In this document: piece after piece, positions 57,923 through 64,000 of the stretch
Layout: every line of letters begins with the position of its first letter
How positions within the stretch are numbered: the stretch's first letter is position 1
DNA from: Swingsia samuiensis
GTDB taxonomy: Bacteria > Pseudomonadota > Alphaproteobacteria > Acetobacterales > Acetobacteraceae
Assembly: GCF_006542355.1 (NCBI RefSeq)
Contig: NZ_CP038141.1
Location: forward strand, 1,950,001 to 2,014,000
Direction: 5' to 3'
Length of the DNA: 64,000 nt
Notes under the pieces: model-generated
What the model saw: only the letters and a program-made list of their open reading frames with translations
Told to the model about the DNA's origin: nothing
Databases searched by the model: none
Position numbers and translations under genes: made by a program

Positions 57923-58705
57923 TTATGCGTTATCTGTGACGACAGTAACGATGGCTTCTGCAAACTCTTTGCAAGCATCCATAACGCGTTCAATTCTATC
58001 CGTACATTCGCGGACTGGGCCATATTTTGGTGGCACATATCGCCCTGCCATTTGTTGGTTAGCTGCCAGTTTGGTCGGATTCACGTTGGACATAATGGAA
58101 GTGAGAAGTTCAAGGTGAAGCCGATCAACCTCATCCTCTAAAGAGTAAATACGTTCCGCAGCTTCTGTGAGTGTCTTGGCATTGCGTGGGACATTACTCA
58201 GTTGAGGAATGATATCTCGCAAAACATATGTCGCCTCTCGAATACGCTCAACCATTTTAAGCATGTTATGAGAGTAGGGAGCCTGAAACATCACAGAGTA
58301 TGTGGATGCTTTTCGGATTTCATCAATAATGTTATCGGCTCGATTGAAAAATCGGAAAAGATGGCTACGATCGAATGGAAGAAGAAGGGCGTGGCTTACG
58401 GATTCAATAGCCTGTTTCTGTCTATTATCAGCGGAGCGCTCCATCTCAACAATTTTGAGATGAAGGGTAGAAACAGCTTGTAAAGCATTTTGAAACTCTT
58501 TGCTTTCGGCTGATAGTTCTTCCCCTTCGCCTAGAGGTGCTTGGCGAAGAGATGAAAAGTCAGATGCTCGAGCAAATTGAACGAAAACATCAGACACTGA
58601 TGCTGCATCGTTCATAAGTTCAGCCAGCTTACTGATATGTTGATCGGGTGAACGCGAACTTAGCTTGAAAAAAGCTAATAGTTTTGCGAGCATCCTTGAC
58701 TCCAA
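57923..58705 (-). CDS. DUF47 (PhoU-like) phosphate-transport accessory protein
   Basis: A 260-aa, mostly helical PhoU-related protein (Pit accessory). Segments QNALQAVSTLHLKIVEMERS, LPFDRSHLFRFFNRADNIID and IYSLEDEVDRLHLELL with their acidic E/D pairs (metal-binding) are typical. Genes of this type almost always precede PiT transporters, as here, and are thought to regulate transport. Confidence 0.9.
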   Translation of the reverse strand: MESRMLAKLLAFFKLSSRSPDQHISKLAELMNDAASVSDVFVQFARASDFSSLRQAPLGEGEELSAESKEFQNALQAVSTLHLKIVEMERSADNRQKQAIESVSHALLLPFDRSHLFRFFNRADNIIDEIRKASTYSVMFQAPYSHNMLKMVERIREATYVLRDIIPQLSNVPRNAKTLTEAAERIYSLEDEVDRLHLELLTSIMSNVNPTKLAANQQMAGRYVPPKYGPVRECTDRIERVMDACKEFAEAIVTVVTDNA

Positions 58706-58798
58706 GCTTAGTTCATTAAGAACACGAATAGTGAATTAAGAATTAGATATTATCAAAGTTTGGGATGCTCGGATAGATGGAGAATAAATTAGAGAATT

Positions 58799-59551
58799 TT
58801 AACACTTGGATGCCAAAGGTAACTTAATCATCTCATTTTCATTGTTAGGAAAATTCGAAAAAATAGATTTTGTAAAGTTTGGTATTAGGAGAGGGAGAAT
58901 ACCACATTCATCTGCTGATCCTAAAAGCGCTCGATATATACGGACAGGTTTCTCTTGAGAAGAAGCGCGGTATGCAAATGAGAAACCTATTTTGCTAAAA
59001 ATAGTCCTATAGTCAATGCCATTATTGTACCCTGTTATTCCATAAATGGGATGACTACTTGTATTTTCTGTATAGTATAGATTATCTCCGAACTGATTTG
59101 CGCTCCCTGATGTAGTTGTTCCTGAATAGCCAGTTATTCCATAAATGGGATTATGATATGTATATTTCTCAACTTCACCTTTGTTAATGTAAAAACCGAT
59201 AAATATTAAAATTGTAGCATCATTAATATTATTTACTACCTTAAATCCCTTACCTATAATTTCTTTTTTTGCTAATTCTGTCCAATATTGTGTTTCTAAT
59301 TTATCGTTTAAATTTAAAAATCCTGATTTTTCAATCGCTTTATCAAAACGACTTAACCAAGAAGAGTAATTTGAAGCGGTAATATCATTAATTTGAGGTA
59401 TCCAAGTGAGATAAATCCTATCACTTTTCTGTATTCCATTTGGTATAGAAACAGCTTGTATGTAGCTTGTTGTTTTTACTTCACTGCACCCTAAAAGGAA
59501 TAAATTTCCCCAAAAGCATAAAGCAGCAATGACTGTTTTCTTTGTACGCAT
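58799..59551 (-). CDS. Lipoprotein, DUF4136-like
   Basis: A 250-aa protein with signal peptide and lipobox LLGC at about 20-23, so probably lipid-anchored. The region with TQYWTELAKKEIIGKGFKVV and NDATILIFIGFYIN resembles the DUF4136 group. PIYGITGY occurs twice about 33 residues apart, encoded by an identical 19-nt DNA repeat (59034-59052 and 59133-59151). Function unknown. It is more AT-rich than its neighbours and lies just outside the island boundary. Confidence 0.6.
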   Translation of the reverse strand: MRTKKTVIAALCFWGNLFLLGCSEVKTTSYIQAVSIPNGIQKSDRIYLTWIPQINDITASNYSSWLSRFDKAIEKSGFLNLNDKLETQYWTELAKKEIIGKGFKVVNNINDATILIFIGFYINKGEVEKYTYHNPIYGITGYSGTTTSGSANQFGDNLYYTENTSSHPIYGITGYNNGIDYRTIFSKIGFSFAYRASSQEKPVRIYRALLGSADECGILPLLIPNFTKSIFSNFPNNENEMIKLPLASKC

Positions 59552-59691
59552 TTTGACTCTCTTTAGTGAATATTTACTATAAGAGATATAATAAATATAT
59601 TTATTTATTTAACAAATAGTAAATTTCATGCATCATTAACCCTAAATCGAAGAAAAATACAGCTTCTTACATTTTTTAGTATTTTGTAGAC

Positions 59692-59712
59692 AAATTACAT
59701 ACTGGCGGAGAG
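59692..59712. repeat. Left island boundary repeat (tRNA-Ser 3' end copy)
   Basis: A 21-nt sequence, AAATTACATACTGGCGGAGAG, matches 63577-63597 at 20 of 21 positions and corresponds to the 3' end of tRNA-Ser plus its downstream flank. Weaker similarity continues for another dozen bases. Such partial tRNA copies mark the far end of elements integrated into tRNA genes. Confidence 0.7.
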
Positions 59713-59733
59713 GGTTGGACTTTCCGCCAGTAT
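59699..59733. repeat. 11-bp inverted repeat at the island edge
   Basis: ATACTGGCGGA (59699-59709) and TCCGCCAGTAT (59723-59733) are perfectly complementary around a 13-nt loop. The left arm is the tRNA-Ser 3' copy itself; the right arm is an inverted second copy of the same end. Confidence 0.6.
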
Positions 59734-59836
59734 ACAATTATCCCCAGAAAACCGACAAAAAACTAGTGACACTCACCTATTAACTGTGCGTCACTAACGC
59801 TCGCTCCTGCTTTGGAGGAAGTATAAGAACGCGCTT

Positions 59837-59892
59837 AAAAGAGTGCAATATGTCCTTTAGGAATAAAAGAGTGCAATATGTCCTTTAGGAAT
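59837..59892. repeat. 28-bp tandem duplication
   Basis: Two identical 28-bp units (59837-59864 and 59865-59892), starting AAAAGAGTGCAATATG, stand head to tail with no spacer. Noncoding; likely a local slippage or recombination duplication. Confidence 0.8.
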
Positions 59893-60025
59893 ATGTGAAT
59901 TCGCTTATAGATTAGTTATTGAGTTACAGATGAAATAATTGCTCTTAAATTAGTTTTTAAATGATATGTTTTATGTAATCTCAATTAGGATAGGAAAAGC
60001 TATTTTAGAAAAGGATTTTCTTTGC

Positions 60026-60580
60026 ATGAAACGGATGCAGACAAAACACATAATGTTTTTATTGCTTACTCTTTTCTCCAGTGTTTCTTTTCCTGCTTTA
60101 GCAGAAACAAATACAAAATATGTAGTGCTCAAAACTGGATCTGATACCGAATATGATCATTGTACCGCTCATCATTGGTACATGACTTTTAAAACAGGTA
60201 GCGAAGAAAGTTTAATTCCTATTGCAGAAATGCGGTTTAAAGAATTGGTTAAACGCTGGCAGACAGATGGTGGACCAATATTAGTTGATGCGTTCGCTCC
60301 ACAAAATAAAACACTTCTTTCTCGAGCACTTTACCTTGATAATAGATTACAAGAAGTTGGTGTTCCTAAAGCAGCTATTTGGATAAGAACAACTGAAAAG
60401 GCACCTCAAAGCGAGTTAGCCGGAATTATTCAAATAACATTTCCGAGTGAGGGTGCAACGTGTCGTGCTCATGCTAGACATGAATTAAGCAAATTTATTT
60501 TAGAACACTGTGGAAGTATTCGTGAGAGAGACTGCAAAGACGCAGTGACCTTCTTAGGTCAATCTTCAGGAGATGAGTGA
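60026..60580 (+). CDS. Secreted protein, OmpA-C-like fold, unknown function
   Basis: About 184 aa after choosing the ATG at 60026, which gives a clean signal peptide (MFLLLTLFSSVSFPALA) and has AAGGA upstream; an earlier in-frame start at 59966 would spoil it. The segment SRALYLDNRLQEVGVPKAAI resembles the RA..V...L...GVP pattern of OmpA-type peptidoglycan-binding domains, but overall similarity is weak. Four cysteines (HC, TC, HC, DC) could form disulfides. Its TGA overlaps the ATG of the following broken gene, so the two were once translationally coupled. Confidence 0.55.
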   Translation: MKRMQTKHIMFLLLTLFSSVSFPALAETNTKYVVLKTGSDTEYDHCTAHHWYMTFKTGSEESLIPIAEMRFKELVKRWQTDGGPILVDAFAPQNKTLLSRALYLDNRLQEVGVPKAAIWIRTTEKAPQSELAGIIQITFPSEGATCRAHARHELSKFILEHCGSIRERDCKDAVTFLGQSSGDE

Positions 60581-61146
60581 TGACGATAGGTGTTCTATTA
60601 AACTGTTTAAAGTGGGAAAAACTTAACACTCTTACAGACGGGAAATGTTCATTAGATTTATCAGGGATAAAAAACCGCAAGCTTTTTTAACAAGTGGCCC
60701 AAGCACTAGATCTAGGATTTCAATGTCGTAACAATACTAAAACTATGTCTGATTTATGTAATACGCTTGATAATGGCATTGCTAAATTAGTGTCATTTAA
60801 GATAATCCCCGTGATCCCTCAGCTAAAGTTAAGGATGATATTTTACGATTGCCTGTTAAAAAGCGCTCAGACTTTCACCTGTTACCACCTAAAAAAAGAA
60901 TGAATATTCGTATATGGATTAATCCAACTGGAGGGTATTTAAGTATAGGAGGCGATGGTTTTCTTTATCAAGATTTAGTTTAATATCCTTTGGCATGAAT
61001 TACATCATGCAACGACAACACAACATCATATAAAACAGGCAGCTCCTTATGACTCTAATGACCCTTGGGTTTATGCGATAGCAGATATTCAACGGGCTTT
61101 TCCTAAAACAGCTCGTGATCCTATTACAGGGGAAATGGCCCTTTAA
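60580..61146 (+). pseudogene. Decayed HExxH metallopeptidase-like gene
   Basis: Pieces of one protein in three frames. ATG at 60580 runs MTIGVLLNCLKWEKL ... to a TAA at 60688, and the same frame continues past it (VAQALDLGFQCRNN ...). From about 60801 the reading moves to a second frame (DNPRDPSAKVKDDILRLPV ... YLSIGGDGFLYQDLV). From about 60985 it moves to a third, containing ILWHELHHA and ending ARDPITGEMAL at 61146. HELHH is a zinc-peptidase HExxH motif, and the spacing resembles small M91-like effector/toxin domains (inference). With a nonsense codon and two frameshifts it is a dead gene. Confidence 0.55.
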
Positions 61147-61549
61147 CGCCCTGTCTTCTTGTTGTTCGATGGACGTGAGGAGAGAAGGATAATTCAGGAC
61201 GCTTTATCCTTACACAGCAATGGATCAGCACAGAGAGGCTATACCAAGAATAAGAGGTAGTATTCTCTTCACCATGATGGTCATACCATCACAAGACTGT
61301 TTACCATCCATTATCATCATGTATGCTCTTGCTTTACTGATGGATAGAGAGAAGATGTTACCATCTACCATCACATCCTTTACCTACAGCTCTATCCTTT
61401 AACCTCTCCTGTAGGGTAGAGCTCTCTAGAGAGAAGGATATATATACTCACTAGGGTGGTACCCCCCTCCTAAGGGATAGGATAGCTAGTGTTCTTCCTA
61501 GGAGAACTTCATTAGTGGAAACATTTCGGAAAACAGGTTATGAGCTCCC
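61147..61549. other. Noncoding, inverted-repeat-rich leader
   Basis: No gene seen. Several nested inverted repeats lie close together: CCTACAG/CTGTAGG (61383-61389, 61409-61415), AGCTCTA/TAGAGCT (61388-61394, 61417-61423) and the perfect palindrome CTCTCTAGAGAG (61422-61433), followed by AT-rich GATATATATACTCACTAG. Repeated TTACCATC words occur between 61280 and 61370. The pattern could be a replication origin or a regulatory leader for the next gene; unproven. Confidence 0.4.
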
Positions 61550-62970
61550 ATGCCTCATCCTTCCGATCCTCCTTTAAGACCTCTTGAGATTGACGAAAAA
61601 GCTCATCTCGCTGCGCGTTCCATCTCCTTATACCGTGGTCCTACATCTCCCAATGCTCAGGCCTGTGTCCAGAATGTCTTAGCTCTTTTAACCTCTGAGC
61701 TCGATACACAGCGTCAGCGTAAGCTGGGTCAGAAGGCTCAGGAGCGTCTGCTGCATGAGGTTGGGACACTTCTGGCGGGTTTACTCCATCGGTCTCTCTC
61801 AGGCGTTCCTGTGCTGGCGAATAAGCGCCCCAGTGCAGCCTTATGGAAAGAGAACAAAGCTAAAGGTCTTATTGGCTTTAGAGCCTTCTGGGGGAAGATG
61901 GAGGCCTTGATCCGACTGGGTCTTGTCATGGAACGTGAAGCCATGCGCTTTGAAGATCCCAGAAGGACAAGTGGTATTGGTGGGAAGGCAGTAGCTCTTA
62001 TGGCTACACCGGCCTTACTTGACCTTGCGAGACAGCATGGCTGCACTCAGCAGACACGCTCGGTTGATTGGAGACTGATTAAACAGCCTGACCCTCCAAG
62101 AGGAAAGCAAGCTCCGGTAAAGGACGCTGTAGTCTTTCATGACTTTCCTGATCTGTGGCGTGGACGCGTCAAGAAAGGAGCAAAGATCACGCTTGCAACA
62201 CAAGCGCATGCGTGCATCACATTGCTTTCATGGAGCGCCTGAATGGCATGGCCTCTCAGTTGACGATCACAGGTTGCTCTCCTCCTGTTCTGCAAATGCA
62301 GTTTGGGCCCAGTATCTCCTTCTCAGGGCGGATCTATGCGCTGGGCGGGAATGATACCTATCAGAACCTTCCTGAGGCTGAGCGGCAACATATCACGATC
62401 AATGGTGAGAAGGTGGTTGAGGTGGATATCAATGCCTCCTCCTTATCTGTCTTCCTTGGAATGATGAAGGTTCAGGACGAGGATAAGGGCTTAGGAAAAC
62501 CTCAGGATGATCCTTACCAGAAAGGAGTGCTAGCAGGGTTTCGTCGTGACGCGGTGAAGCATTGGTTTACCTCTTCCTTACAAGGCGGAAGGTTAAAGAC
62601 GCGATGGTCCGCTAATACCCCTCAGGAGGTCCGTACAGAGCGTTGTATGGCCATTCATAATGCCGCTTTAACCACGTACCCCGCTCTTGAAAGGCTGCAT
62701 GAGATCTTGCCAGAACGGGAGAGAAACAGCTTACCCAGTGAGGAGTATCTTCCATGGGCAATAGCGCAGTATATTGCTTGTGTTGAATCCTCGATCATCA
62801 AGTTCGTGCTCGATCAGATTATGGCCCAAGGAGGCGTTGCGCTGCCTTTACATGATGCATTGCTCGTACCGCGCTCATGGGCCGATCAAGCCGTGCGGCA
62901 AATCACATTCGCAGGAAAAGGCCGATTAAGGAGAGACTTAATCATCGAGGTGAAGGACTGGTGTAATTAG
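61550..62970 (+). pseudogene. Plasmid/phage-type polymerase-like protein, frameshifted
   Basis: Two long open segments in different frames (61550-62242 and about 62206-62970) appear to be one protein of about 470 aa broken near 62195-62212. The second half contains FSGRIYALGG, INGEKVVEVDINASSLSVFL and LPLHDALLVP. The acidic VEVD and HDA motifs, with an intervening basic R...K helix (FRRDAVKHW), resemble motifs A, B and C of family A DNA polymerases as found in phage/plasmid proteins; this is a weak resemblance. No homopolymer lies at the break, so a real mutation is more likely than slippage. No clear ribosome site precedes 61550. Confidence 0.5.
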
Positions 62971-63152
62971 AGCACACTTAAGTGTTTTTGTAATAGGCAA
63001 TGATGAAAATCTGGTAGAAGATTAACACATAGGCTATTTTTATTTAATTTTTACCAAACAAAAAAGAAGTTTTTTATAATATATTGAGCATTAATTTCGG
63101 TGCCATTTTTATCTTTTTCTTTAATAATGACGCTACCCTCTTTTAATCCATC

Positions 63153-63446
63153 TTATATATATTGAAGAATATTTTTAGGCTCATAAAGGTTGCCGAGCTG
63201 ATCTAAAATAGCAAAACAGCATAAAAACGGACTAAATATCATCTCGGGAGGTTGGGGCGTGCTCAATAAAAAATCTATTGGATCGTTACGGTCAACTTTT
63301 TTTGGATCTTTAAGGGGTATATAATCCTTTACATCTTGATAATCCCATAAAGCTTTTGAAGCTTCATGATATAACGTATAAAGAGATGAATGTACTTTAG
63401 TATGCTGAAGTTGATGGAGACGCTCATCCAAACCAACATGAATCAA
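63153..63446 (-). CDS. Hypothetical protein, possibly a gene fragment
   Basis: A 97-aa reading frame with TTG as its only plausible start (IHVGLDERLHQLQHTK ...); the open frame extends 13 codons further upstream to a TAG without an ATG. No family recognised and no signal peptide. It could be a truncated gene carried by the island. Low certainty that it is expressed. Confidence 0.3.
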   Translation of the reverse strand: MIHVGLDERLHQLQHTKVHSSLYTLYHEASKALWDYQDVKDYIPLKDPKKVDRNDPIDFLLSTPQPPEMIFSPFLCCFAILDQLGNLYEPKNILQYI

Positions 63447-63576
63447 AGCAGCTTGTTCTTTGTTGATATCTTCGATCTTCTAACCACAGAGGCAGGAACA
63501 CGCCAGCATTTTAAGGTGACGCAGTGTTAAAAGGAGGTGACACTCACCAGTTTTTAAGTGCTTGTTTTATAAGGAA

Positions 63577-63597
63577 AAATTACATATTGGCGGAGAG
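63577..63597. repeat. Right island boundary repeat within tRNA-Ser 3' end
   Basis: The 21-nt partner of 59692-59712 (one mismatch). It covers the CCA end and the first acceptor bases of tRNA-Ser (minus strand) plus 11 nt of its downstream flank. Confidence 0.7.
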
Positions 63598-63678
63598 AGT
63601 GGGATTCGAACCCACGGTACGCTATTAACGTACACACGCTTTCCAAGCGTGCGCCTTAAGCCGCTCGGCCATCTCTCC
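63588..63678 (-). tRNA. tRNA-Ser (GGA)
   Basis: A 91-nt class II tRNA on the minus strand, beginning GGAGAGATGGCCGAG, with anticodon loop CTTGGAAA (GGA, reading UCC/UCU), a long variable arm GTGTACGTTAATAGCGTACC and encoded CCA. Intact despite serving as the island attachment site. Confidence 0.96.
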
Positions 63679-63717
63679 TGTCGAGCTAGAGCTGTCTACG
63701 AGAGGTTGGGTTAAAGA

Positions 63718-64000
63718 TCAAGCTCTTTCACGAACTTTTTTCACAAAATCTTTAATTAAAATAGGGCTTTTGTGTCCTGGCCGATCTTCTACACCAGAAG
63801 AAACGTCTACGGCAGGCGGGGTGCATGTTTTGATGGCGTCTTGCACATTGTTGGGAGTGAGGCCGCCTGCGAGCATCCAAAAAGAGGGGGCATTCCAATG
63901 ACTGATGAGAGACCAGTCAAAGGTTCTGCCTAAGCCGCCTGGGCGAGTATCGCCAGATTGTTTGGGTGCTTCTATGACGTACCCGTTGATATCTTTTGAA
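63718..64000 (-). CDS. trpF: Phosphoribosylanthranilate isomerase TrpF, 3' part
   Basis: The 93 C-terminal residues of TrpF (tryptophan synthesis), running off the right edge. GGLGRTFDWSLI, WMLAGGLTPNNVQDAI and VDVSSGVEDRPGHKS are the conserved phosphate-binding and active-site segments. The stop is TGA at 63720-63718, 40 bp from tRNA-Ser. Confidence 0.93.
   Translation of the reverse strand, partial: SKDINGYVIEAPKQSGDTRPGGLGRTFDWSLISHWNAPSFWMLAGGLTPNNVQDAIKTCTPPAVDVSSGVEDRPGHKSPILIKDFVKKVRERA

Larger units (their letters stand above)
59552..60025. other. Noncoding stretch holding island boundary and repeats
   Basis: No convincing gene. It contains the left island repeat (59692-59712), an 11-bp inverted repeat immediately overlapping it, and a 28-bp tandem duplication (59837-59892). 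The promoter of the next gene should lie in 59900-60000 but no clear consensus is seen. Confidence 0.6.
59692..63597. mobile_element. Putative degraded genomic island at tRNA-Ser
   Basis: About 3.9 kb bounded by direct repeats of the tRNA-Ser(GGA) 3' end. The right copy is within the intact tRNA and the left copy is a partial duplicate. Contents: a secreted OmpA-like gene, a decayed metallopeptidase-like gene, an inverted-repeat-rich leader, a frameshifted polymerase-like gene and a small gene fragment. No integrase is visible, so it is probably a decayed remnant. Boundaries and content are seen; mobility is inferred. Confidence 0.6.

Noticed and set aside
59837-59892. CRISPR-like direct repeats
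   Set aside because: Two 28-bp units are directly adjacent with no spacers and no cas genes nearby; a simple tandem duplication.
62974-62990. Terminator after the polymerase-like gene
   Set aside because: ACACTTAAGTGT followed by TTTT is palindromic but leaves no room for a loop; stem would be too short to be convincing.

Overview
The window looks like chromosome from an AT-leaning alphaproteobacterium, most likely an acetic acid bacterium (Acetobacteraceae). The reasons are alphaproteobacterial-type 23S/5S/initiator-tRNA genes at an rrn end, a gluconate 5-dehydrogenase (Gno-like) next to a gluconate permease, a putA/putR pair of the alphaproteobacterial type, and an aerobic-style cob cluster. 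The genus cannot be fixed from the sequence alone; an insect-associated low-GC member would fit.

Layout. 1-2892: the 3' end of an rRNA operon (23S, 5S, tRNA-fMet). 3022-5259 (minus): a DUF2934 protein, an encapsulin shell and its DyP peroxidase cargo with a C-terminal targeting tail. 5408-14556: a P-loop kinase, YjdM, DoxX, PutA with divergent PutR, a serine hydrolase, a CPA2 antiporter and class I fructose-bisphosphate aldolase. 14626-15745: two histidine phosphatases, the first resembling sedoheptulose-bisphosphatase SHB17, the second alpha-ribazole phosphatase.

15735-38652 is a nearly complete cobalamin factory. The minus-strand operon cobT-cobS-cbtB-cbtA-bluB supplies lower-ligand synthesis, nucleotide-loop assembly and cobalt entry. 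The plus-strand set is cobU, then a B12 riboswitch, then DUF1636-cobW-cobN-cobG-cobH-cobI-cobJ, cobL-cobE-cobM, cobB-cobO-cobQ and cobC plus a degenerate phosphatase. cobK, cbiD and cbiB are each turned to the minus strand between plus-strand blocks. CobF is absent and CbiD is present, so the corrin route is a hybrid of the aerobic and anaerobic schemes. A second B12 riboswitch (38834-38995) precedes a TonB receptor and a complete ABC importer (39108-44011), presumably corrinoid uptake.

44006-58705 carries gluconate oxidation and uptake, a Bcr-type MFS pump, an outer-membrane porin, an M3 peptidase gene broken in a T8 tract, an RlmL-like methyltransferase, a NadQ/NrtR-like regulator with a palindromic operator before nadABC, and a PiT/DUF47 phosphate transporter pair.

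58799-64000 is accessory. A tRNA-Ser(GGA) gene is flanked by a 3.9-kb island (about 59692-63597) bounded by 21-bp direct repeats of the tRNA 3' end. The island holds a secreted OmpA-like protein, a decayed HExxH metallopeptidase-like gene, an inverted-repeat-rich leader and a frameshifted gene with faint DNA-polymerase-like features; no integrase is visible. The window ends in the 3' part of trpF.

The most interesting leads are a hairpin that pairs both the Shine-Dalgarno and the start codon of cobT, the hybrid corrin pathway, the island at tRNA-Ser, and the encapsulin/DyP/DUF2934 locus.
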